Part shown: positions 24,801 through 36,800 of the stretch, one piece after another
Layout of the letters: every line of letters starts with the position of its first letter
How positions within the stretch are numbered: position 1 is the stretch's first letter
Source: Pogonophryne albipinna
Taxonomy: Eukaryota > Chordata > Actinopteri > Perciformes > Artedidraconidae
DNA length: 64,000 nucleotides
Reading direction: 5' to 3'
NCBI GenBank assembly: GCA_028583405.1
Contig: JAPTMU010000107.1
Span: 294,678 to 358,677, forward strand
Position numbers and translations under genes: made by a program
Notes under the pieces: model-generated
Told to the model about the DNA's origin: nothing
What the model saw: the letters and a program-made list of their open reading frames with translations, nothing else
Database searches by the model: none

Positions 24801-27800
24801 TTGACCATTTTCTGGATCTTCTCGGGGATTCTTCAAGTCCCGCCAAATTATGGGTGACGTCATTGCGGGCACAGCGCTCCAGCTGCACCGTTCAGGATCC
24901 CAGCATCTGCATGTAAACGCACGATGGCGCACACAGCAGCAAGCTCAGACAGCGAGGACAGTTTAATTTTGAACGTGTCTGAGAGCTCATATGAGGCTGA
25001 AGGATCGGTTTATGTTGTATCTGTTAGAAGTTTAGGAATTAGGTCAATATGGGCGATCATACGGTCATGTAACCAGTGGTGGAATGGGACTAAAAATCAT
25101 CCCGGGACTCTCGACCGGCCCACTTCGGTACCGCTAGTAAATTGTCAACGGGGGGAGTGGGGGACGTCGGGGGCGGCGGGTGCTGTAGGCTGGGGAAGGC
25201 TAAGCCTTCCCAAATATTTGTGTCACTGCATCCTGGTAAAATACAAATATAATGTATAATGTCTGTGTCTTTGACATTAGCGCTGCTAGCCACCTGTGCC
25301 CTGTACTACGAAGCCAGTTCAACAGACCCTGGATATGTTTGAGTAACAAAAAAACTAACAACAACAAACTAACAAACGAGATCTCGCTAAGCGGTCCTAC
25401 GACGCTGGTTATCAACTCGGTAAATCAAGCCAGGGTTTCTCTCACCAGCTGAGAGCGCGTTCACGTCTAAGACACGAGTGGATCTGACTTTAATTACATT
25501 TGACTTGAGTGTTTCGTCAACATAATGTGTTGCTTAAAATAATACTTCTGCATACAGTATGTGACACTGTGAGTGTTGCACGGCCAGATACGGCTGGAGA
25601 AGCTGACTCAGATCAGGAAATATATGATATATTATGATATTATATGATCGATGATCTGATTGATGATGTAATATGAATGATAAGTGCGACACGTCGGCGT
25701 CTTCTCTGCATACGGCAGTTTAAACTGTATTTCCTTTATCCTATAATATAACTTGAGAGATTTAAACTCCGCACACTGAGTTGATCTCTTTTCTATAGAC
25801 TCCGGAGGCGGGCAGCGTCAGGTAACAAAAGTTATTTAGCCTTCCCAAACCTGAGCCTCACGCGCCGCCTATGGGGGATGTACTCGTGACTTATCCGACC
25901 GGCCCACTTCGGTACCGGCCCATCGGGATTCGTCCCGATGGCCAGTCCGCCACTGCACCCAGCCCACGTAAACTGTCAACGGGGGAGCCTCGCTGCGGGG
26001 ACACGGTGGACCTAGTGTCCCGATCGGAGTGGGAATAATAATAATAATAATCCGTGCATTTTATCCATTAATTTCCCCAACATTGTGGTAAAAAGACCAC
26101 ACGTTTAATCCATGTTGGTGTACTACAACTACAAAAAGCATCGGTTTGTTTTCTCATCAGGAAATGCAGACCGGCTCAAACAAACGATTTTTAATCATCA
26201 TCCTCACGATCATTTAATGTATCATATGTTCGCCGAATTGACATGAAAGCACTAATAAATGTAGTTTAATCCACTTGAGTTTACAACTACAAAAATAATC
26301 GATTTGTTTTTATATCACATCCTACGGAGGAAATTCAGCAGCTCTCACTACCGATTTGTAATCCTAATTTAATCATCATCCTCACCACGATCATTTATGT
26401 TTATGTTCGCCGAATTGACATGAAAGCACTGACAAATATGAATATACTGTAGTCAACTTCATTAAAACGTTATTAACGTGCCTAAACTCAGTAATTCACC
26501 ATTTCTACGCATGACAACACACTTTGTCCGTGTTTGGCTCTCTCGCCGCACAGTGAAGCGTTCCCGCATTGACGTCACTTCCGGCTTCCCCCAAAACTTC
26601 AAAATGAGTCGAAGGAATTTCCCTGCGATGTTCGAAATTATTGATATTTATCGGAACGGTATCGCACCTTCTTTTTTAAACTGACGGTTCGAGAGCCCAA
26701 TATTTCATTGCACAACAGTTGTTGGGATGCTGTCACAGGCTCTTTAAGTTATAGTGCAATGTTTGCACTCACACCATATTTATATAAAAATAAAGCCAAT
26801 GAACAGTTACATCTCTACTTTACATAAGGGTGTCTGCACAATCTCACATTACAGCAACAACATCCTGCAGTTTTTGGCAAACCGAGTACCAGAAAATATA
26901 CATTTAAAAAAAAAAAAAAAAAAAAACTTTTCATTGTTAGGGGGGCCACGGGGGGTCAGAGGTCAGTGTTAGGGGGCACTGGCCCCCCTGGCCCCCCCTA
27001 GAACCGCCCCTGCAGCCGCAAATACCTCATTCCTTCAGTACTTGGGTCTGAATGCTTCTCGTTTTGCACAGTGCCAGGGCCGGGGGGAGGGGCTACAAGA
27101 CGTGCGTCTTGTGCTGCATTCACTTGCACTCGGACATTAGAGACTTTCTCTCAAATGTCCGATGAGCCACAACTTTTCTTTCACAACAAAGCTGCCAACT
27201 GGGGTGGCAGCTGGGGTGGCAAGGCATATTCTTAGGGTGTCAGTTGCCACCCCATGCCACCCTGGTAGGTGAAACTATAGGCTACTAGCTACAGTACAGA
27301 TGCAACTAGATGAGCTGTTAACTCTCGCTCTCAGATTTTTTTTTTTTTAAACTCTCGCTCTGACTCAGACAGGTTGAAAGAGACGACACCGCATTTTTCC
27401 CACCCGCATTCCGCGAAGACCCACCCTACTGTGCCTCTGATTCGCAGACTGTTGGTGGGGGTAAAAAACGCTGACGGGATGCTGAATGTGATTGGACCAA
27501 TGCGTTGACAGACACACACAGACAGTGGAACAGTCGTACATGCAGAGCGCTGTTGCAGTGGACATACCGGAGAATTTGACTCGTTGTGTTGTGGCGAGGT
27601 CTCGCAGATAACACAGATAATACATATGAAAAGTATAATTTGCTCAGAGTCCAGAGACAGTTGTGGTTCGGTCCGGACCCGGACCGGAGTCCGGACTTTG
27701 AGGATGCCTGATCTAGTGCATGTGTCACCTTGTTCTAACCACTCCCTAACTCCAGAACCGTTTAAACTTAATTTCTGTTCTACGTTAAAGTATGCGGAAT

Positions 27801-30800
27801 CTGTATGAAGTGTTTTTTTTGTAGCTCTGTTCAAATAGATTTCTCAATCATTCCTATCGGGCAAATGATAGCAGTTTTCTGCGATTTGCGATATGAAAAT
27901 GATGACATGACACAGACAGTCTGTGGTTTGTTCTTGTTTAACTTCTGTCCAGTTTCTGAACAGATATGAGGAGCTGTGAGCTCTGAGGGCTAAGAGCTAA
28001 CGGCTGATGTTTTCTGGTTGAACGTCAGTGACGGCAGGCTGAGATCCTCACCGCTGATTGACTTCCGCGAGAATGCGTCACGTGAATTTGACGCTCGAGT
28101 TGAACAAATTGAACTCCTGCGTTGACGCCGTCGGAGCGAATTCGCGTCTGTCCGCGTCTCTGCATTGACATGTAATCGCGCCGCCCCCAAACATCGCATC
28201 GCGTCCGATGTGAACACAGCATTAGGGAGAGACCACCCCTTCCAGGTGTGTGTGTGTGCGTTTTCCGGTGTGTGTGGAGAGAGTACGAGACGGTAGGAGT
28301 TGTGTTCGAGTGTGGGGAAAAGTCATAATGAGTGTTATACTATTGATTGATTCTGTAAGGCGTGGCCGTCAATACCAGAAAATAAAGAGAACGTTTTGGA
28401 CATTGAAGGCACGAGTGATCTGTGATCTTGAATAGCGGTGAACGCTACAATATGAACAGGCTCGTGCTTGGCCCACTGGTATTGTTTGTTTATTTATTTA
28501 GAAAATTAACTAGCAATGCCGTGCTGTCATATAGCAACTGCTAAGCTCCTGCAGCAAAAACATCCTGGCGCCGCCCATGATTGGTGTTGTCACTGATGGG
28601 CTTACCTGAGCAGGTGAGAGTCAGGGTGTAGCGAGAGGCACCTGATCCTGCACACTCCCTCAGAGCAGATCCAGACTGAGCACAGGCAGGACTGATACCC
28701 CACATAAATCTGTCTGAGGACTCCTCTCTCTTTCCTACAGAAACAGCAGAGCCACAGTCGAGCTCTCTGCAGAGAACACCTGCTGCCTTCAGGGTCCAGA
28801 GAGAGTAATGGCCATCCACTGGTCTCCATTCTCCTCGATGTTTCACCTCCAGAGTTCCTGCACAGCGACTCTCTCCTCCCACCAGTCTCACCTCATGAGG
28901 CTCTGGAGAGAAACAAGAGAGAGATCAGAGAGAGAATAAAGTGAGTTTGATGAGAACAGAATGAACCAATCACAGCTCCTCTCTACCTGAGCAGGTGAGG
29001 CTAACAGCTGTGCCAGGTGAGCAGGTGTTTCTCTCTGAGGCTGAGCTACAGTCCAGGAGAGCAGACTCATGGCCTCCACACTGGAACTCTTTGGTCCCCA
29101 TTGGAGCCTCCCCTTCTCCATAGAGCGCCCCCTGGAGGACTGAAGGAGCCCCACAGCCAAGCTGCCTGCAGACCACCTGAGCATCCTGCTGGTCAAAGTC
29201 AGCCTCACACACTGAGGACCAGGACGGGTTAGTCTGGTCAGAGTTCACCTCCAGTCTGCCTGAGCACAGACCGGTCCCATTCACCAGCCTGACAGAGTCT
29301 GCAGAGGACAGAAGATCAGACAGAGAGAGGTCAAAGACAAAGAATAAGAGAGATTAAACAATATTTCAGATTCAAACTGGACTCAGTTCCAACATGAGTT
29401 CATGATGAACAACAGAACACTTCTTGATATCAGCACAGACTGCAAGTACCCTCACATCTACATCTAATACCCTCTAATGCTGCGTTCACACCGGACCTGC
29501 GAAGATCCGCATCGCTCTAGTTGCTCGAGTTTCACCGCAGCTGTCAGCTGTGTTTACTCCCATTCAAACAGGACGTGCTGGAGAGGAGGCGGGGCTTATC
29601 TCCACGTAGATATTATGGTAGTTACAAACAACAACAACATTAATCTATTTTACTGTGATTTAATTGTAATACACATTTCAAAATGATGTCCAAATAACTG
29701 ATACTGGCTAGAAAAAACATGTTTTCATGCTTTGACAAGTGTGCAGACAAGAAGGCAGAGGAAACACTTTCAAAATGTTCTCTGCATGGAGTTCAGGCTA
29801 AGCTAACATGTAGCTGCTCCGTCCAAACTCACAACAACCTCACACAAACAGAAATAAAGCAGTGACTGTGGTTTGTATATTTATCAGGGCTGTCAGTCGA
29901 ATGAAATATTTAATCGCGATTAATCACAAATTAATCTCACATTTTGTTTCTGTTCTAAATGTACCTTAGAGAGATTTTTAGAAAAGTTTTTAATACTCTT
30001 ATCAATTATGAGTGGACGAATAGCTTTATGCAAATGTTTGTTTATCATCATTGGAACAATGACAAATATTCTCCTGAATATTCTCAATACATCAACCTGG
30101 AACCTCTCTCTCTCTATTACACTGGGCCTTTCTTATTTCTCTAATTTCCCCTCCTCGACTCCTCGACTCCTCGGTCCTCCGGTCGTGACCCGGAAATGGA
30201 TTTCAGCGCGCCATGTTGAAGAACATCTCATTTCTCTAAATGCACTTCGAGGACCGAGGATCGAGCGTCGAGGAGGCTCTCTGGAGGAGCTCTAACCGAG
30301 GAGAGAGGAGAGAGGAGAGAGGAGGCTCTCTGGAGGAGCTCTAACCGAGGAGAGAGGAGAGAGGAGGCTCTCTGGAGGAGCTCTAACCGAGGAGAGAGGA
30401 GAGAGGAGGCTCTCTGGAGGAGCTCTAACCGAGGAGAGAGGAGGCTCTCTGGAGGAGCTCTAACCGAGGATACACTGATGGGTCCTCCACGGCTGCTCCT
30501 CGGATGCATTTCCGTGTACTGTTCCGTCTGGTTTTCAAGTCCTGTGTGAGTGACTCTTTCTTTTGTCCACTTGCAATTTGCTTTTGTTCGACATACAAAT
30601 AAAGTCCCCTGGTTTGTCTCTAGAGTCTAACTGCAATGAGAAAAATCAAATCAATGTTCCAAATCCGTCACTAGATGTCGCTCATTGTACCAATACAGTT
30701 TATATAATACACAACATATTATTACTAGAGAATGCAATTCCTGAAGAAATTGCTAGTGGGAATGCTTTATGCTGAAAAGCCGACGCTGAACTGCTACGCT

Positions 30801-33800
30801 GAAATGTAATGCGTAAGAAGAAAGTGAAGAATTTAGATTGAAATGATACGTGAACACTGGGGGCTTGAATGTGTGATGAGAGAAGAAAAGAAAGTAAAAA
30901 GGCTTGGAAAAGCAGCAGAATATTTGAACTGCAAACTTTTGAACTAACTTGATGGCGAATGATCTGTCGCCATGCCAACGGCATTTGATGACATCCCATA
31001 ATAGGCTTAGATGTGTTGATGGCTGCATCGTTACCAAACCTGTGAAGTTTTGGGCCGTTTGGAGCATTTTCACTGAAGTTATGAAACCGTGTTTCATGGT
31101 GAGCATTGTGTTGCCATGGCAACGGCATTTGAAGAAATCTCAAAACTCTCACGTAGATATCTTCACAGCTGGACTGTTAGCACACATGTGAAGTTTGAGC
31201 ACTTTTTGACCATTTTCATAGGAGTTATAGCGACATCGTGTTTTATGGCGAGGGATGCGTTGCCATGGCAACAGATTTTGAAGAAAACTCACTAATGGCA
31301 CATAGACATGTTGAGGGCTGGACCATTAACCTCTACCTGAAGTCTGCTGCTCTGAGCATGTTGGAGTGATGACATCATCGTGTTCCATTACACAGGTGTT
31401 TCTAGTTGAGCTAACGAGCTCTGTAGAGATCACAGGTTTCCATTGTTCTGAATGAGAGATAAACCTCTTACATGTGAACGTTTTGTGGAAGAACCGTAAC
31501 AGATATCTGTGAAATTTTAAAACGTGAAGCATGTCAAGGAAGTTGAGTATCTGAAGTGTAATTTTTGTGTAGTTTTGGGTCAATAATGTGGCCTTTTTGG
31601 CAGTTTAACTAAAGGTGTGCAGCTGCTGTGGTGGGGAAAGATGAGGCTGAACTTACAATGGGCTTTAATGGAGGAATGTTAAAAGTTGTTGTCACTTCAT
31701 GCCCTCAAAAGGCACTTTGTTTAATTATTTGTCATTTTTAAAGCTACGAGATAATTTCCTACGTTTGTCATGATAAATTATGTCTCAGGAATGTAGGGTT
31801 TGGGAATTATGGCAGGTTTAAAAACATATATGAAGGCACATTTCAAGATTTTCTACCCTCTAGCTGTGACATCACACACTCTAAAATCTGAAGAAGGCCT
31901 CTTTACCAAGGTCTGAACAATGTTTAATATCTCTAAAAGTATGAATCTGATTTAAAAGTTGTTTAATATGAATAATGTCAGAAAGATTTGTAACATTTGA
32001 AAGTTGGAATGAGGTTTCTGAGTGAAAGTATGAATGAACAGTTAGCAGTTGAAGTCGCATGAAGATTGTTGAAGTCTGAATAGTGTCTCTATTGACTTCC
32101 ATGTTAAAAATGTGATGAATTATGGGATGTATCTCTGGAATTATGAAAGTTATGAATGATAAAAGTAATAGCACTCGATTCCCGACCGAACTGAACGTTT
32201 TGATGTTTGAACGGAGTTTCTGCGATGTGGAATGTGGGAGAAGAAGAGGGGCAAAATAACCCGGCGGAATAATAAAGAATTTCGTGTGTTGAAGAACAGA
32301 TGGTTGGAATGCTGTATCAGTATTCCCACTTCATTATAGTAAAAGGGCTCGCTTTGGCAAAAACCTGATCCATACAGGCAGAAGAAGAAATAAGCTAACG
32401 CTACAAACAGGCACAACACTATTACTCTGTTTTTACTGACATGTAACATTTTATTTCACCTTGCTCTATTTTTTTTAACGCACGTTCAAAAACGGGAACA
32501 GTTTTGGGAGTTTCAACCGGGTACCAGCCACCGGAAACGGGGACTTTGCCCGGAAAACGGGGACGTTTTGGTCACCCATCCGACCGTGTTTACAGTAGCA
32601 CACACGCTAACATTAATTAAGACTACAAGCTCACTTGGGGTGGAGGCTTGTTTACACGTTGCTTGGCTGCCGGCCCACATATCTGATCTAAACATAGTAA
32701 CGTGTGTTGGGGAAGATAATTATTTAAAGTTATTTAATAATTGTGACATTTATTGTACTTTTTGATGGATGAATGATGCTCAAAGTGAGGGGGCAAAGAA
32801 TACAACTGAGGGGGCAATGCCCCCTTTTGCCCCCTCGTGGCGCCGGGCCTGGCATGCACTATCCGTGTTGAGTGTGCTGATTGTTTGTACAATGTCCCAC
32901 TGTCTGGCTACCTGCATAAAGTGTTCAACGCAGTTGTAGGCGAAATGACGATCCTCTGTCTTCATAACAGTCAAAGCATGAGACTGAAGTTCCCACTGTG
33001 GGTCAAAACAATGCGCTGTGACCCCGAGGTAACTGTCATTACTGAGTGAAATCCAATAGTCTCCATTGATCGCAACTGTGGAAGTCTTTCTTAAATCCTC
33101 CTCTACTTTCACTTTTTGGACTTCATACAAGTTATTCATTTTCGACACAGTGGTGGCTCTGGAAGGCAATTCATAAGTGCAGTCGTTGGATGCGATCCAA
33201 ATTATCTCACGCATTCCCACGTCCTCCACAATGTTAATTGGCCTGCAAGCTGTAGCCACCCATTTAGCTATCGCTATTGAAAGCTTGCTGCTCATTGACG
33301 TGTCCAGGCGTCTCCCCGGCAAACTTTCAAGCGTGGTCTGCCGCAAGCGAGCGGTGGGAGCGGGGCGTTAAGCATCAGCTGTGTGCTTGGCTTGTAGATA
33401 GTATTTTAAACTTGATGTACTCCTATGGTAATTCAATTCACATCTACAGTAATTGAAGTTACTTTGGTCTTGTCGACAGAACCATCTGCTAGGGCTTTGA
33501 AGCTGAACTTGCCGTTTAAAACACCTTTTCTTGTATCCATATATCTCGCTAGAATCTCCCGCCATCCAACTAACAACAACAACAACGTCAATGCTTTGCG
33601 CTCTGAAACTAGGGGGAGGGCCGAGGGCAAATACACATGCGTTAATCGCACGTTAAAATAATTAGTGGCGTAAAAAGACATTTGCTTTAACGCGACCTTG
33701 ACGGCCCTAATCTGTTCCTGATCTGAACAGATCTGAGGAGCTGTGAGCTCTGTGTGGTAAGAGCTAACGGCTAACAGCTAAGAGCTAACGGCTTACAGCT

Positions 33801-36800
33801 AACGGCTAACAGCTAAGGGCTAACAGCTAACGGCTGATGTTCTGAATTTCTGATTCAACGTCACAACGTCAGACTGAGATCCTCACTGCTGATTGGCTAA
33901 CGCGAGACAGCGTCAGACAAATTTCAGTCAGAAGATGAACAAATTGAACTCTCATGGACGACATAAGCTGATGCTAAACTGCGACGTTCTGCGTCTTTGC
34001 ATTGACTATACATGTAATCGCGACGCTCGAAGATTCACATTAAGTCCAGTGTGAATGTACCTTAACAATTAGCATCCATCTGTTAACCCTTTTACTTGGT
34101 TTTCAAACAATGAAACAGATTCCTCTCTTCTAGTCCATCTGCTCAGGGACCTAAACATCTTAGCTCTCCACACAAAAACGTGTTTTCGTTTTCTGACAAT
34201 TTCTGAAAACCAGAGACTCTGTTAAGAAAATGTTCTAAAAAGTGAAAGTGATAGGGTCTGGACTGTCTCCATGTAAGGACCCCCCCAGGGTGAAGGACTC
34301 CATCTGGTGTGGAGATACTGAAGAGCCCGGGTGAGCTGATCAGAGCTGTGTTCAGGAGGTCTTGGTGCTGTTATGTTGGAACCCAGAGAACCTGCTGGTG
34401 GAACCCAGAGAACCTGCTGGTGGAACCCAAAGAACCTGCTGGTGGAACCCAGAGAACCTGCTGGTGGAACCTGCTGGTGGAACCCAGATAACCTGCTGGT
34501 GGAACCTGCAGGTGGAACCCAGAGAACCTGCTGGTGGAACCCAGAGAAACTGCTGGTGGAACCCAGAGAACCTGCTGGTGGAACCTGCTGGTGGAACCCA
34601 GAGAACCTGCTGGTGGAACCTGCAGGTGGAACCCAGAGAAACTGCTGGTGGAACCCAGAGAAACTGCTGGTGGAACCCAGAGAACCTGCTGGTGGACCCT
34701 GCTGGTGGAACCTGCTGGTGGAACCCAGATAACCTGCTGGTGGAACCTGCAGGTGGAACCCAGAGAACCTGCTGGTGGAACCCAGAGAAACTGCTGGTGG
34801 AACCCAGAGAACCTGCTGGTGGAACCCAAAGAACCTGCTGGTGGAACATGCTGGTGGAACCCAGAGAACCTGCTGGTGGAACCTGCAGGTGGAACCCAGA
34901 GAACCTGCTGGTGGAACCCAGAGAAACTGCTGGTGGAACCCAGAGAAACTGCTGGTGGAACCCAGAGAACCTGCTGGTGGAACCTGCTGGTGGAACCCAG
35001 AGAACCTGCTGGTGGAACCTGCAGGTGGAACCCAGAGAACCTGCTGGTGGAACCCAAAGAACCTGCTGGTGGAACCCAGAGAACCTGCTGGTGGGACCCA
35101 GAGAACCTGCTGGTGGAACCCAAAGAACCTGCTGGTGGAACCCAAATAACCTGCTGGTGGGACCCAGAGAACCTGCTGGTGGAACCCAAAGAACCTGCTG
35201 GTGGAACCCAAAGAACCTGCTGGTGGAACCCAGAGAACCTGCTGGTGGAACCCAAAGAACCTGCTGGTGGAACCCAGAGAACCTGCTGGTGGAACCCAGA
35301 GGCTCAGAGAGAGGTGGAGCTGAAGGAGGAGTCCTTTCAGACTGGTTGGCCCCGGGGACTCCTGGAGCAGCAGACATGTTTCATATACACACATCAGGGA
35401 GGGCCATTTGGAGACAAGCAGTGTTTCATATTCACTGGGAGCTACTGGAGCCTTTAGAAGATTAAATCAAATCAAATCAAGTTTTATTTATATAGCACAT
35501 TTATAGACGATTTTTGGTGGAGCCAAAGTGCTGAACATATAATAAAAATAGCCTACAGTAGAGACACTTTACAGCAAATACAACAACACAGATTGTTCAG
35601 AATATCAGTATGAGAAAAACGACACCCTCTATCCTCAGACCCTCTGTCCTTAGACCCTCTGTCCTCAGACCCTCTGTCCTTAGACCCTCTGTCCTTAGAC
35701 CCTCACATCGTACAAGGAAAGACTTCCAGAGAAAACCCACAGTTTAAAGGGAACATGGGAGAAACCTCAGGGAGAGCGACAGAGGAGGGATCCCTCTCCC
35801 AATATGTGATATATGATGTCATTGGTGGTGTCACAGGTGGGCTTACCTGAGCAGGTGAGAGTCACGAAATTAGAAGAGGGAATTGCTCTTGCACACTCCC
35901 TCAGAGCAGATCCAGACTCAACACAGTCAGGACTGATCCACCACCCAGGTCTCTTTGAGGACTCCTTTCTCTCTCCCACAGAAACAGCAGAGCCACAGTC
36001 GAGATCTCTGCAGGCGACACCTGCTGTCTTCAGGGTCCAGAGAGTGTTATGGTAATAGCCCACTGGTCTCCATTCTTCCTGATGTTTCAGCTCCAGAGTT
36101 CCTGCACAGCGACTCTCTCCTCCCACCAGCCTGACCTCATCAGGCTCTGCAGAGAAACAAGAGAGAAATCAGAGAGAGAATAAAGAGAGTTTGATGAGAA
36201 CAGAATGAACCAATCACAGCTCCTCTCTACCTTTGCAGGTGAGGCTAACAGCTGTGCCAGGTGAGCAGGTGTTTCTCTCTGAGGCTGAGCTACAGTCCAG
36301 GAGAGCAGACTCATGGCCTCCACACTGGAACTCTTTGGTCCCCATTGGAGCCTCCCCTTCTCCATAGAGCGCCCCCTGGAGGACTGAAGGAGCCCCACAG
36401 CCCAGCTGCCTGCAGACCACCTGAGCATCCTGCTGGTCAAAGTCAGCCTCACACACTGAGGACCAGGACGGGTTAGACGGGTCAGACCTCACCTCCAGTC
36501 TGCCTGAGCACAGACCGGTCCCCCCCAGCAGCCTGACAGAGTCTGCAGAGGACAGAAGATCAAACAGAGAGAGGTCAAAGACACAGAATAAAAGAGATTT
36601 AACTATATTTCAGATTCAAACTGGACTCAGTTCCAACATGAGTTCATGATGAACAACAGAACACTTCTTGATATCAGCACAGACTGCAGGTACCCTCACA
36701 TCTACATCTAATACCCTCTAATGCTGCGTTCACACCGGACCTGCGAAGATCCACATCGCTCTAGTTGCTCGAGTTTCACCGCAGCTGTCAGCTGTGTTTA

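Larger units (their letters stand above)
24458..27012. mobile_element. hAT element (second level), target duplication cagccgca
   Basis: Termini CAGTGGCGGTTCTAG and CTAGAACCGCCCCTG; both flanks are cagccgca (24450-24457, 27013-27020). G-rich subterminal ggggggcca repeats are at both ends. It contains a TTAA-flanked element. Confidence 0.92.
23541..27710 (-). mobile_element. hAT element (outer), 8-bp target duplication atctagtg
   Basis: Starts CAGGGGTACTCAAA, ends TTTGAGGATGCCTG; both flanks are atctagtg (23533-23540, 27711-27718). A minus-strand transposase remnant lies at about 23812-24004 ([18 protein letters not shown], with an in-frame stop just before). It hosts three further nested elements. 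Confidence 0.88.
18983..28225. mobile_element. TIR element 'X', unit A copy, heavily invaded
   Basis: Left end TGCTGCGTTCACACCGGAC (about 18986) and right end GTGTGAACACAGCATTA (about 28209-28225) are inverted repeats of each other. The left end is shared with units B (29479), C (36721) and D (38789), the right end with 33711-34070. Inside are an L2 LINE and a four-level TE stack. Superfamily not determined. Confidence 0.45.
29889..33708 (-). pseudogene. hAT (ZBED-type) with N-terminal half of transposase
   Basis: Ends AGGGCTGTCA with ttaatcgcgattaatc next to it, and TGACGGCCCTA. On the minus strand from about 33553: [19 protein letters not shown], a BED finger ([22 protein letters not shown], one frameshift), then the transposase body ([37 protein letters not shown]) to about 32856, where the coding sequence stops at a foreign junction (gggggcaatgccccc). 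The catalytic second half and the hATC dimerisation domain are missing here. Confidence 0.8.
29479..34070. mobile_element. TIR element 'X', unit B copy, split by a hAT
   Basis: Left part 29479-29886, right part 33711-34070 ending GTGTGAATGTACCTTA. Together about 770 bases, the best estimate of the family length. The middle is a hAT with further insertions. Confidence 0.5.

Noticed and set aside
34222..35465. Long frames on both strands rich in [11 protein letters not shown] or [11 protein letters not shown]
   Set aside because: Both strands and several frames are open at once because the 22-bp unit has no stops; the array is intronic and its copies in other units have other lengths.
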